Of a DNA stretch of 64,000 nt, positions 46,716-57,160 are shown one piece after another (positions within the stretch are counted from its first letter, which is position 1; each line of letters opens with the position of its first letter). The DNA lies in assembly GCA_016710765.1 (NCBI GenBank), contig JADJUJ010000007.1, forward strand, positions 310,001 to 374,000, in the 5' to 3' direction. A program made the position numbers and the translations under genes. This DNA is from Lewinellaceae bacterium (GTDB taxonomy: Bacteria; Bacteroidota; Bacteroidia; Chitinophagales; Saprospiraceae). The notes below the pieces were generated by a model. That model was given only the letters and a program-made list of their open reading frames with translations. It had not been told where the DNA came from and did not search any database.

Positions 46716-47813
46716 TCAATAGCCAACAAATCGGATGGCCTGGGTGCGCAATTGCTCGATGGTGGTGGCGGTGTTGGCGGCTCCTTGCAGGCTTTTTTGC
46801 AGGCTCCGCCCATCGCTGAAACTGACGTTGCCTGCTTTTTGGTACATCAGTCCGAGGTAGAGGTATAGGGTGAGGGGATCGCGGAGGTTTTTTTCAATGT
46901 CTTTGCGTTTCATCCAACCGCTGGTATCCTGGAGGGAGGAGGAGAAGCGGTCGAGCAGCCGGAAGCCACCGGCGAGGTTGGCCAGCTGTGTTTGTTGCTT
47001 GAGGCTGGACAGCTGTGTCCAGCGGGTGCTGTCTTGCAAGCTGGCATCTACACCCATATAGCGGATCATGTCGGCTGGCCGGCCGCCGTCTACGAGTTGC
47101 TGACTGAGTCCGAGGAGGTCATTGGTCAGCATTTCCATCATGGGCTGGTTGTTCAGCCAGCCAAACTGCTCCAGTCCTTTTTGCAGGTTGCTGGGGAGTG
47201 CCTTCATATCGCGGCCATAATTTTGCCGCAAGGCATTGAGATAAGTATTGTATTGGTAGATCTCGGTTCCGATAACGCCTAGCAGGCTGGCGGTTTCCGG
47301 GAAAAGCACATTGAGGTAGGCGTTGTTTTTGATTTTATCCTGAAAGTCTCTGAAAAACGCGATGGTCAGTTCCTGTTTGGTGCGTTTAACCAAAAATCCC
47401 GCCAGGCCATCGGCCAGGTTGGTTACAAACATCCCTTTGCTGGGTGTGCTGCCAATGGATCCTCCGGCTTTGGTATCATCTACCATTCCATCCAGGAAGG
47501 CGACGGAATGGTAGGTGGCTGGTAAGAGTATTTTGGCAACGCCTTGCTGATCGCTTATAAAAGGATTGCCGAAAAAGGCATCCGGAACATCCTGATCGGG
47601 GCTTTGGGAGCTGGGGTCGGGGATATAGCGAAGCAGCAGTTGCAGGTAAGCCTCCTGGTCTTCCGGGGCGCCGCTGAGCTGGGCGATGGTGCTGCCATTT
47701 TCAATCGGTTTGAGGTATTGCCGAAGTGCAATAGCGTCTTGAATTTCAGATTGGCCGTTTACCAGAGGTGAAAGGGAAAGGGCGATGAAGACAGTGAGCA
47801 AAAACGGTCTCAT
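46716..47813 (-). CDS. Secreted helical protein, probably the N-terminal part of a larger outer-membrane protein
   Basis: A 365-residue protein with a signal peptide (MRPFLLTVFIALSLSPLVNGQ) and a largely alpha-helical body. No family recognised. The ATG at 47813 follows the stop of the subtilase-like gene by one base. It ends with TGA at 46716-46718, after which the same frame continues into the barrel-like 45840-46709 reading. The subtilase-like, helical and barrel parts are tightly packed, suggesting one functional unit. Confidence 0.6.
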   Translation of the reverse strand: MRPFLLTVFIALSLSPLVNGQSEIQDAIALRQYLKPIENGSTIAQLSGAPEDQEAYLQLLLRYIPDPSSQSPDQDVPDAFFGNPFISDQQGVAKILLPATYHSVAFLDGMVDDTKAGGSIGSTPSKGMFVTNLADGLAGFLVKRTKQELTIAFFRDFQDKIKNNAYLNVLFPETASLLGVIGTEIYQYNTYLNALRQNYGRDMKALPSNLQKGLEQFGWLNNQPMMEMLTNDLLGLSQQLVDGGRPADMIRYMGVDASLQDSTRWTQLSSLKQQTQLANLAGGFRLLDRFSSSLQDTSGWMKRKDIEKNLRDPLTLYLYLGLMYQKAGNVSFSDGRSLQKSLQGAANTATTIEQLRTQAIRFVGY

Positions 47814-47814
47814 G

Positions 47815-48732
47815 TTATACATTTTGGCGAAGGTGGTAGGGTTTGAGGGCTTTGTCGTTGAGTAGGGCTGCCGGGGTAAAGGGGAGCGCAAGGGTTTGCA
47901 AGGCATCCAGCAACTGGGTCCGGCTTCTGCGGTTGTAATTATTGCCTTCTGTGGCCTTCCAAACGCTGATGCGAAGTGCCGCAATTGCTGCCAGCGCCGT
48001 TGTAGCATGGCTGTTTCGCCAATTGCTGCTCAGGACGGGGTTGGATTGCGGGTCGTTGCAAAATTCACCTTCGGCTTCGGGCCAGACCTGCTCAAAACCC
48101 TTGGCCAGCCGATCGGTCGTTTTCCAGTTGCGCAGCAGGGCATCTTGCAATACCCCTGTGACAATAACCTCCGAACGGTTGGCTGGAAACTGCAGGTTGT
48201 TCAGTCGATCAAGCCGTGCTGTATTGGGCCCGGTGGTAAAAAGTTGAACTTTGGTGTTCCGCATTTGCTCAAACAGGGCATCGATTTCGGCTTGTACCGG
48301 GGGCTGTTTGAACGTTGGGGTATAGGGTGCGGCTATGATTTCGGCGCCAAGCCGAAGCGCCGCCTTTAAGGCTTTAATAAAATATTCGGCATACGACTCT
48401 CCAGCATTATCCCGCACTTTAAAGAGGAGAATGCGCGCTTGTGGCGCTATCCCATTTATGTTGATTGCGCCAGCTGGCCGGGCGGCTATTACACCACAGG
48501 TTTGCGTGCCGTGTAAGTTGCCCATAAATGTAGCATCGGGAATGGCGTCGTTGCCGGTACAGGTATCGGGATTGAAATCGGCGGCAGCAGCGTCGAATTT
48601 GCAGCCTGCCTGGTTAAGGTGGGCAAGCGCAGGGTGATCGAGGTTGACGCCAGTGTCAAACAATGCGATGGTGACATTTTTGCCTTCCGAATCGCGCCAG
48701 GCTTGAGGAATGAAGGTGTAGTCGTTGGCCAT
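47815..48732 (-). CDS. S8-family (subtilisin-like) peptidase without signal peptide
   Basis: A 305-residue subtilase domain. Catalytic Asp in IALFDTGVNLDHPAL (about 21-35), His in NLHGTQTCGVIAA (about 73-85), oxyanion Asn in TTGPNTARL and Ser in WRNSHATTALAAI, a variant of the usual GTSxAxP. No signal peptide or pro-domain is visible, so it may act in the cytoplasm or be exported in an unknown way. The ATG at 48732 gives the compact domain; an in-frame start at 48846 adds 38 residues running into a hairpin region. It is the first gene of a tight group with the secreted helical/barrel gene. Confidence 0.72.
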   Translation of the reverse strand: MANDYTFIPQAWRDSEGKNVTIALFDTGVNLDHPALAHLNQAGCKFDAAAADFNPDTCTGNDAIPDATFMGNLHGTQTCGVIAARPAGAININGIAPQARILLFKVRDNAGESYAEYFIKALKAALRLGAEIIAAPYTPTFKQPPVQAEIDALFEQMRNTKVQLFTTGPNTARLDRLNNLQFPANRSEVIVTGVLQDALLRNWKTTDRLAKGFEQVWPEAEGEFCNDPQSNPVLSSNWRNSHATTALAAIAALRISVWKATEGNNYNRRSRTQLLDALQTLALPFTPAALLNDKALKPYHLRQNV

Positions 48733-48849
48733 AATCAATTGGTGGTGGGATTCAAACCATGGTTTAATGCCATGAAGGTTGTTTTGATGAGCATCAAATA
48801 TAGATCTTTTTCTATAAAAGTATAATTCGACGATCTGTTCCAACACAAT

Positions 48850-48883
48850 CCGAGCCCTAATCGACCAGTCGATTAGGGCTCGG
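48850..48883 (-). terminator. Strong hairpin after the 48908-53417 gene
   Basis: CCGAGCCCTAATCGA (48850-48864) and TCGATTAGGGCTCGG (48869-48883) form a perfect 15-bp stem with a 4-base loop, 25 bases after the stop of the large gene. The T-run is weak on the minus strand (ATTGTGTT), so it may be an imperfect terminator. Confidence 0.6.
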
Positions 48884-48907
48884 AAAAAGATGATGGGCAG
48901 TGGCGAA

Positions 48908-51900
48908 CTATTGCTTTGTTCTGCCGGCTTTTACGCGATTTACAAAGGCATCAGCAATGGAGGGGTTGGCTGCAATGATCTCGTATAATTCGCCATCGGG
49001 CATTTTGAGTTGGGTTTCTTTGGGTTTCAACCCGAGCAGGGTATCGTTGAATCGGGTACTGCTGGAAACTACGTTCATAACGCCAGCCTGGTAGCCATAG
49101 AAATACCAGAGATCGGGTGAAACCTTGATGTAGAGATAAAAACGGTCGTCGCCACCCGAAGGCATTTTGTACTCTACGAACATGTTGAGCACCTTGTTGA
49201 TGATTTCACCATTGACCGAAATTAACGGAAACTTGTCCTCTGTGCTGAGAAACGACTGGTACTCATCATTCCAGATGACGGTGTGGCGTCCGAGTAGAAA
49301 ACCATATTTGTCGTCTTTTTTGGGTAAACTGATGATGTTAAGTTTCAGGTTATCCTGCACTTCTTGTTCTGTTGCAGGATCGCTGATAAATGGTAGAATG
49401 GCTTGCTGATAAAAAGCGCCTTGCGTTGTATAGGAAGCCTGCGGTGCGTCGAAGCTAGAGGATCTGATGTCGTTGATCATTACATCGTACAACACCTTTG
49501 GCAGCGTGATTTGTATGCCGCTCATCATCTCTCCGGTAACGGTATAGGTACTGGTACTGTCGGGCAGGTTGAAATCGGATTTCAGTTTTCCGCCAGCGGT
49601 AACGTGCATGTAGTTCAGTCCTGACCCGATGTTGAGGTTGCCATCTGCGGTCACAGTACCGACGCGGTTGTCGAAGATCATTTGATTGCCCCGCAGGCTG
49701 TTGTCTACCACCCGGGAAGAATCGCCAAAGAAATACCGGTCAGTTTTTTCGTCGTACTGAAAAACGCCCTCACAGTCGATGATGTCGCGGTCGACCCGGG
49801 CATAGGGTGGGAGCAGGATGCGGGGGTAACAGATGCCGCTTTCTTTCGACAAATAGAAACCGGTTACCAGTGGCTCCTCATCGGCGTTCTTGACATTCTT
49901 GATGTTCAGCAACGGGTCGTTTTTGTCTACCTCTGAATACATCGTAAACCACTGGTTGTTGGGCAATTTATCGGCATCCAACTGGGCATAGCCTTCAAAG
50001 CGAAGGTTGAGTTTGGCAGAGTTGAGCAGCACATCTCCCTTGAAACGGGTTTTTACATCCATCCGGAACGCTGTGCTGTCGCCAACCTGGCCTTTTGCTG
50101 TGGTGTGTACCGCTTTGGTGGCCATGCTTCCGCCGCCGTAACGCTCGCCGACAATGTTGTTGAAAAAGATCTCCTGTGTGTAGCCGGGAATGTTATATTC
50201 GTAAAACCCAGTTGCTTTGTAGGTTTTCCGACCCAAAATTTCCACCTCGGCGCGGTTGATGGTGTGGTACTTGCTGGCGGTGTCGGCTTCAATTTTGGTG
50301 TTCTTCAAAATTTGCATTTTGCCGCCCGGGAGGATCTCCACATCGCCATCGCTGAGGTAAATGAAGGCATCGGCAGCTTTGATCTTATCGACACCTCCAA
50401 TTTTCAGCTGGCTTGACTTCATGTCATAGAGGGCAGTTTTTCCTTTAAACTGCAGGGTGTCCTGTTCCGGATCGATGGAAACGAAATTGGCAGGGTTATT
50501 TGGATCACTTTTAAAAGTAATGGTTTGGCCTTTCATGTCCCAGCTGAACTCGTTCATAGAGGTACGGTATTTGTTCAGTGGCAGGGTAGTATTGGATTCG
50601 GCGGTGTTGGCTTTAAAGTCGCCCTTGAGTACATCGAAATCGAGCTGGCCGTTCACGTTTTTGGAGTCGAACACGATATCATCGCGTTGTAAAGCCTTGA
50701 TCTGAAGGTCGGCTGTATCAGCACTTGCCTGGAAGGGGCCGTAGGAAATCAGTTTGGAACTCATGCGCCCTTCAGTCCAGTCGAAAATACCCTGGCCCTT
50801 CAAACCCGATGGCGTGAGTACGAGTACTCCTTTGTGAAAATACCCGGGTGATTTGAAGAGTTCAAAGTCTTTTGCCTTGCTTTCAACATACATGGAGTCG
50901 CGGTAAGGCAGCCAATTTACTTTCACATCTTCACCGCTGGCCTGGGGCACTTTTACTTTACCAGCCCGGTCTTCTGTCATGAAAAAGCGTCGGGCAGTCC
51001 CGGTCATTTGCCTTGGGCGAAAAACAATATCTTCGGATTCAATGCTTGCCGTCAGGTATTCCACTTTGCCTTCGCCGAGGAAGCCGCGGTTACTGAGGTC
51101 CACTTCGCCCGTAAATTTTCCTTTCGCCTGGTAGGTGGGGTAACCGGCTGCAGGTGTTTTGTGAATAAATCCAAACGATTTGTCCTCAGCGCGCACCACA
51201 ATGGTTTCGCGGAATTTTGGAAAAATTTCAGATGATTGCATTTCTCCCTTAAACTTGAGGTCTCCGGCCGAGTGCTGTCGAGGCCATTGAAGGCAAAGGG
51301 GTCGAGTTTGAAGAAAAAGGAATCACGTTTGTACACACCGCCCTGAATGTTACTGCGCTGGTAGTACACGAAGGAGTTTTCCTTGGATTGCAGGGAGGGG
51401 AAAATAGAGAGGTCGTCGCGACCCGATTTGTTGTTGGGCGCATCCACCAGGATTACCCCCGAAACGTATTCCACCGTGGAGTTCATGGCGGAAGCGATGG
51501 GTTGTCCATTTTTATCGAGTTCGCCTGTGGGGAGGTAAAAGTCTAGGTTGCGTACGGAGTCGAATTCCACCTGGTATTTATCGTAAGTGAAGTGCATGTC
51601 CTTGCCCTGAATGAGCGCAAACCCAGAGAATAGCCTGCCGCTGAAGCGCATATCGCGGTTTTGCAACAGCACCATGGAATTACCCTCCGGAATCAAGGCA
51701 GTTTTTTGCCGGGCGCTCAGTTCCAGTTTTTTTACCTCGTTGATGGTGGTCTCTTTTGTTTTCAGGTCGAGCAATGCATTGGCGCCAGAGCTTTCAGAAA
51801 TAATATTGATGGCATCAAAGTCTTTTTTGCCCTGACTGGCCAGTGCGTAATGGATGAGTTTGTCGCGCAGTTCGATCTCATGGCGATCAAAATAGTAGTT

Positions 51901-53417
51901 AACAAAGCCCTTGGCCACCATATCGGCCAGCAGCGATTGAATGCTGGAGTAGTCGAAATTAGCGTTCAGGCGCTTGGCGAAAGCATCATCGGAAACAATC
52001 TGGCTGCCTGTTTCGGTATAGAGGATGTACAGGGTTGCTATGGGGTTTTTGCTGGCGATGCCTTGCATTTGGGTGTATTCCTTCGCGTCGAAGCGGTTGG
52101 AACTTTCAAACTGCACTTTTTGGGGCAGTCCTTTGGCAACGCCCATTTTGGAACCGATTTCCAGCGAATCGCGCGAAAGATACCAGGTGATGGACTCAGC
52201 GTCGAGGTTCATGTTGTAAAATGAAGAGAAGAAGGGGTTGCGTTCGGTGCCTTTTTCTCCGCGGGAGAGTTGAATGGTTTCTTTCGGAATGTCAACACGG
52301 AGGCTGACGGCCGGATGGAAAGGCTGTCGTTATCCATGTACAGTTTGCCATTCACGCCATTGGCTACAAGGTTTTGCTCGCGTTTGATGATGAACAGGTC
52401 ACCCGTTCCAAAAAAGACCTTTTGGCGTTTTCGGTTGTACATAGTTACCTGGGCGGGGTCCTCGTTGGTTCCAAAACCAAACAGCGAATTGCCATAGAGG
52501 CGGAAGCCGCCTTCGTATTCGATGCCCTGTCCGATTTTATTGATCTTGAGGTGTTTGTCAAAACTTTCAAACTTGGGGTACTGATTGCCCGCACCCACGG
52601 TAACATTGTGCTCAAAAGATCCGTAAATGGGGCCTTTGGGGAAATACAAGGGATAAAAAAACTGCACGGTATCCGACTTGAACAGGGGCTTAACCGCTTC
52701 AATTTTGTAGGTGCTCAGGAGGGCATAAACGGTAGAGTCGAGGCCGGCACCCTCCCAGGTGACTTTCCCCTGCTTCCCCCACCAGGTATTCTCCAGGGGT
52801 AGATAAACCCCACTGGCGTTGAGTATCTCAATGGAGTCGGTTTTTCGCGAACCAATCAGTTGCACATCTTTGCATTCCAGCTGAGGCTGGTTGTCTTGAA
52901 ACAGAAAGTTAAAACTCCCACCTCGGATATGCCAGGTGACGGAGCCACCTTCTCCTTTTTTGAAGGCGCGTTGCTCCATGAAGTCGGCTGAAAAGTCGAG
53001 GTACTGACTGATGGGCTTTGTTTTGCCCCGGTCAATGGAGGCAAGGGTTTGTTCCGTCAGGAGGTTCCAGCGGTCGAACAGTGTAGTATCGGGGTCGGTA
53101 ACCGCTGCGGAAACAGCATTGATGTAATTCAGGTAATAAGGGAATGACGACAAACGTTGGGAAGCGAGCAGGTTGGTTACCCTCATGACGGCCTGCAGGC
53201 GAGGTTCTGATATTTTTCGCGTCTTGTAGTTTTTTTCAAATACCGTGAACGCCTCCAGGAGGTCGGGACGTTTGCTGGCTGTCATGAAATCGCCCAGTTT
53301 GTCCACAAATTCGTTGGGATCGGAGGGAAAACTGGTTGGCATCTGCGACCATCCCTTGGTCATGCCAATCAGGAAGCAAAAGAAAAATAACAGCAGGGAG
53401 CGGAAGAGGTGGATCAT
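48908..53417 (-). CDS. Very large envelope protein of unknown function (two frameshifts)
   Basis: About 1,503 residues, read across one-base losses near 52316 and 51272 (both in CGGCC contexts on the coding strand). Signal peptide at 1-25 (MIHLFRSLLLFFFCFLIG, ends GWSQ). The N-terminal 200 residues are helical; the remainder is a long series of short beta strands with recurring patterns such as FKGKTALYDMKSSQLKIGG and GDVEILPGGKMQILKNTKI, reminiscent of LptA/OstA- or AsmA-like beta structures. No catalytic motif is seen. It may be a periplasmic or outer-membrane-associated scaffold. Start 53417 was chosen for the signal peptide. Confidence 0.65.
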
Positions 53418-53720
53418 GTCTTGAAGGATAAAAGGGCAACCGAAGTTTGGCAGGTCTTCAGCCTTTAGGCATTGGTCATTGGCACTGCCAGAAATAATTA
53501 AATGTTTGATAAGCAAATCTTTGAAAATTAATGCTGTCCAGATACTGCTTGCGATATTTTAACAACAGATCATTGCCAAATCCCAACACCAAAAGACTAA
53601 AATTTAGTTTAGGACAGGAATGGCTGCACAATATTACTGGAAAGTCGGTATTCGTGCATTGGGGTTGCATACCAAACGCCGGATGGCGCTGTTTATGCCA
53701 TGTAAGCTGCTTTTTAACGA
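53418..53720. other. Intergenic region between prmA and the large envelope gene
   Basis: About 300 bases. I see no gene, hairpin terminator or exact promoter element here. Confidence 0.4.
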
Positions 53721-54548
53721 TCAGCGTCTTACAAAATGGATGCAAAGCCAGTAGCCGCGCTGTTCAACCGATTGTACCGCAAACCCGTTTGCAGCAGCTG
53801 TTTGGGTAACAACATCTTCATCGGCAGGCATAAATCCGGACGCCAGCAACCAGCCTCCCGGGCGGGTCAATTGTGCCAGTCGCGGCAACGAATCGAGGAT
53901 CACATTGCGGTTAATATTGGCTAAGATACCGTCGAATGCAGTGCCTTGCACTGCTTCGATGGTGCCACAGCGCGCCACCACATTATCCACTGCATTGGCA
54001 GCGCAGTTGTCGATGGTGTTGCGCCAGGACTCCTCCTCGATGTCAACGGCTTCGATGTGCCGGGCGCCTAATTTACTGGCCAGGATGGCCAGGATACCGG
54101 TTCCACAGCCATAATCGAGCAGCGAAGCGTCTTGGATGGGCAGGGCTTCCATGGCCGACATACACATCCAGGTGGTTTCATGGTGTCCGGTACCGAACGC
54201 CATGCGGGGCTGGATGTGGAGTTCAAATTGCACACCTTCGATCGGGTCGTGAAAATCAGCCCTAACGGCGCAAAAATCGCGCACCACCACCGGCTGGAAA
54301 TTGGATTCCCAAACCTCATTCCAGTTTTGTGCCGGGATAAAGGTTTTCTCCCATGCGAATGGGAAATCCTGTTGAAGGCCTGCCAGTAAGTCTTCCACTG
54401 TTTGCTGAGCTCCCTCCTGGTCGGGCAAGTAAGCGTGCAGACCTTCAGTGGTTTCTTCAAACGTATCAAAGGGTGCGGATTCCAGATAAGCCAGCAGAAT
54501 TTCGGCTGTTTCGGGTTCGGTGCGGAGGGTATATTGCCAATAGTTCAC
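53721..54548 (-). CDS. prmA: Ribosomal protein L11 methyltransferase
   Basis: A 275-residue SAM-dependent methyltransferase that methylates ribosomal protein L11. Motif I LLDYGCGTGILAILASKLG, the PRMAFGTGHHETT segment and the ILANINRNVI motif (the NIxxN/NPPY-like active-site region) are all present. The start is GTG at 54548, giving MNYWQYTLRTE; the ATG at 54629 would add 27 residues not seen in the family. A near-consensus TACCTTCG lies at 54566-54573, 18 bases before the start. Confidence 0.9.
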   Translation of the reverse strand: MNYWQYTLRTEPETAEILLAYLESAPFDTFEETTEGLHAYLPDQEGAQQTVEDLLAGLQQDFPFAWEKTFIPAQNWNEVWESNFQPVVVRDFCAVRADFHDPIEGVQFELHIQPRMAFGTGHHETTWMCMSAMEALPIQDASLLDYGCGTGILAILASKLGARHIEAVDIEEESWRNTIDNCAANAVDNVVARCGTIEAVQGTAFDGILANINRNVILDSLPRLAQLTRPGGWLLASGFMPADEDVVTQTAAANGFAVQSVEQRGYWLCIHFVRR

Positions 54549-54780
54549 GTGCGGTGATTTTGGCGCGAAGGTAAGGAAATGCTGCTTGGGCTGGTAAATT
54601 GTGGTGCGGCAGTTTACTGCTGCAGACAATGGCTTTCGAAACGATAGTTGTACACATCCGGTAAATAAAATCGCTGGTCGAATAATATTTGCTATTCACC
54701 CATTTAACAGCACGTTTGCAGAACAAAATTCCAATTTCAGGCGTTCTGACGGAGTCTACCCTGTATACCCAAACAATAAC

Positions 54781-54788
54781 TACCTTTC
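54781..54788 (+). promoter_or_regulatory. Near-consensus -7 element (TACCTTTC) for the TonB-dependent receptor
   Basis: Seven of eight bases of TACCTTTG, 13 bases before the ATG at 54801, implying a very short leader. Confidence 0.35.
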
Positions 54789-54800
54789 AAATCCCGAATT

Positions 54801-57140
54801 ATGCGCTTTTTGCTCCGCTTAGCAGTACTCCTGATTGGAATTCTGCTCATTAACCCTGTTTTTGCCCAAACAACGGCTACAATCAGCGGGCGCCTCACCG
54901 ATGCAACCACAGGAGAAACCCTGATTGGGGCTACGGTGGAGGCGCTTGGCCTGGGCAAAGGAAACATCAGCAATGAGTATGGCTTTTACTCGTTCAGTCT
55001 GGCAGAAGGCGCTGATTCGGTTACCCTCCGGTTCAGTTACCTGGGTTACGAGTCCAAAATGCAACGTATTTTTCCCAAGGGCAACATTAAACTCGATATT
55101 GGGCTACAACCCGCCGGCAACGTGATGAAAGAGGTGGTCATCCGTTCCAACCCGCTGGAGGAGAAAATGAAGAGCACCGAAATGTCAGTGTCAACCATCA
55201 GTGCGCGGGAAGTGAAGGCTTTGCCCGCCCTGTTTGGCGAAACGGATGTCATCAAGATTTTGCAACTCAAGCCTGGCATTACCCCTGGTGCAGAAGGCAC
55301 TACCGGGCTTTTTGTGCGTGGGGGCAACAGCGACCAGAACCTGATTGTGCTGGATGAAGCCATCGTGTACAATGCCAATCACTTGTTTGGCTTTTTCAGC
55401 ACCTTCAATTCGGATGCTGTGAAAGACCTAAAAGTGTACAAAGGCGGTTTTCCGAGCCAGTACGGCGGGCGCTTGTCGTCGGTGATTGATGTGCGGATGA
55501 AAGACGGCAACAACCAGGATTTTACCGGTTCCGGTGGTTTAGGACTTATCTCCAGCCGTTTGACCCTGGAGGGGCCCATCCAGAAAAACAAATCCTCGTT
55601 CATTGTTAGCGGTCGGAGAACGTATGCCGACTTGATTACCAGCGGCATCAACCGCGCCAATGAGGGCAAAGCAGATTACAACCCCATTCCCGATTATTAC
55701 TTCTACGACCTCAATACAAAAGTAAACTTTACGCTGTCGGAAAAAGACCGCCTCTACCTGAGTGGCTATTTCGGCCGCGACGTTTTTAATTTTAAAAACG
55801 AAACCTTTGATTTCCGTTTCGATTGGGGGAACGCCACCGGTACTGCCCGATGGAACCACGTGTTTAACCCGAAATTATTTGCCAACACCACCTTTACCTA
55901 CTCCGACTACCGCTACCGGATCAACAATGAATTGCAGGGATTTTCTTTTAACCTGGGTTCCGAAATAACAGATGTCAATACCAAAATTGATTTCTATTAC
56001 CAGCCAACCAACAAACATACCATTCGCTTCGGCGCCAGTGGAACGTACCACATGTTTACCGTAGCGCGATTGAAGGCCGGCAGTTCAGACGGGCGCATCA
56101 GTTTTGAATCGGGGCAGGATTTCACCGGCATGGAGTACGGAGCCTATTTTTCGGATGACTGGGCACTCACCAGCCGACTGAAGGTTAATTATGGCGCCCG
56201 CGTATCAGCCTGGCAGAATGCACCCGCTTTTTACGCAGGTTTTGAACCCAGGGCGGCGGCCAATTATACGGTGAACAACAAATGGTCGGTGAAGGCCTCT
56301 TATGCCCGGATGAACCAATATTTGCACCTGCTGGCGAGCAGCGGCCTGTCGTTGCCTACCGATATTTGGTACCCCAGTACCGAAGGTGTAAAACCAGAAA
56401 TCAGTGACCAGATTGCGTTAGGAACCTCCTATCTGATCAACAATAAAGTGTTGATCACCTGGGAAGGCTGGTATAAGTGGCTGCAAAATCAGGTAGACTT
56501 TAAAGACGGCGCCGAATTGTTTGGCAACAACGACCTTGAAAACGAACTGGCCATCGGTCGCGGTTTTGCCTTTAGCCCGCTTGAACTGGAAATTGAAAAG
56601 AAAGACGGTCGGCTGACCGGCTGGATCGGTTATACCCTGGCCTGGGTGCGCCGGGGAGAATTTGCCGACATCAACAATGGCGACTACTTTGCCCCGCGCT
56701 TCGACACCCGCCACAACCTCAGTGTGGTGGCAATGTACGAGTTGAGCAAACGCTGGCAACTTACGGCTACGTATGTGTACACTTCCGGTTACATCAGCTG
56801 GTTGCCCGTTGGCCGCTTTACGTTGAACGATGTACCTGGCGCACCGATTCAAACGGTTGTGCCGATTTACGGCGACCGGAACACCTTCCGTTACCCGGCT
56901 TACATGCGTGCCGACCTGGGTGTGGTGTTCAAGTTCAAAACCAAGCGCCTGGAGAACGACCTGACGCTCAGTGTGTACAATGCGACGGATCGCCGGAACC
57001 CCTATTTCATATACCTGGAACCCGAGTTTCAGACCGTCCAGCAGGGTGATTCTGCTATTGATATCCCAACGGCCATCAAGGCAAAACAGGTGTCGCTGTT
57101 CCCCATTTTACCATCCCTGACCTGGAATTTTAAATTTTAA
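54801..57140 (+). CDS. TonB-dependent outer-membrane receptor
   Basis: A 779-residue receptor with a signal peptide (ends INPVFAQ), an N-terminal carboxypeptidase-regulatory-like domain (about 25-110, ISGRLTDATTGETLIGATV), a plug domain (about 120-235, GLFVRGGNSDQNLIVLDEA and SQYGGRLSSVIDVRMKDG) and a 22-strand-type barrel ending in an aromatic residue (LTWNFKF). It imports an unknown ligand across the outer membrane using TonB energy. It lacks the long SusC signature; the regulatory domain is common in Bacteroidota. The DUF4249 lipoprotein starts 20 bases downstream, a frequent pairing. Confidence 0.9.
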   Translation: MRFLLRLAVLLIGILLINPVFAQTTATISGRLTDATTGETLIGATVEALGLGKGNISNEYGFYSFSLAEGADSVTLRFSYLGYESKMQRIFPKGNIKLDIGLQPAGNVMKEVVIRSNPLEEKMKSTEMSVSTISAREVKALPALFGETDVIKILQLKPGITPGAEGTTGLFVRGGNSDQNLIVLDEAIVYNANHLFGFFSTFNSDAVKDLKVYKGGFPSQYGGRLSSVIDVRMKDGNNQDFTGSGGLGLISSRLTLEGPIQKNKSSFIVSGRRTYADLITSGINRANEGKADYNPIPDYYFYDLNTKVNFTLSEKDRLYLSGYFGRDVFNFKNETFDFRFDWGNATGTARWNHVFNPKLFANTTFTYSDYRYRINNELQGFSFNLGSEITDVNTKIDFYYQPTNKHTIRFGASGTYHMFTVARLKAGSSDGRISFESGQDFTGMEYGAYFSDDWALTSRLKVNYGARVSAWQNAPAFYAGFEPRAAANYTVNNKWSVKASYARMNQYLHLLASSGLSLPTDIWYPSTEGVKPEISDQIALGTSYLINNKVLITWEGWYKWLQNQVDFKDGAELFGNNDLENELAIGRGFAFSPLELEIEKKDGRLTGWIGYTLAWVRRGEFADINNGDYFAPRFDTRHNLSVVAMYELSKRWQLTATYVYTSGYISWLPVGRFTLNDVPGAPIQTVVPIYGDRNTFRYPAYMRADLGVVFKFKTKRLENDLTLSVYNATDRRNPYFIYLEPEFQTVQQGDSAIDIPTAIKAKQVSLFPILPSLTWNFKF

Positions 57141-57160
57141 ACCCCAAACCTTGATTTGCT

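Noticed and set aside
27424..46718. Alternative genetic code reading TAG or TGA as sense.
   Set aside because: TAG and TGA are used as ordinary stops elsewhere in the window (for example GH3 ends in TGA), and most broken genes are frameshifted rather than stopped in frame.
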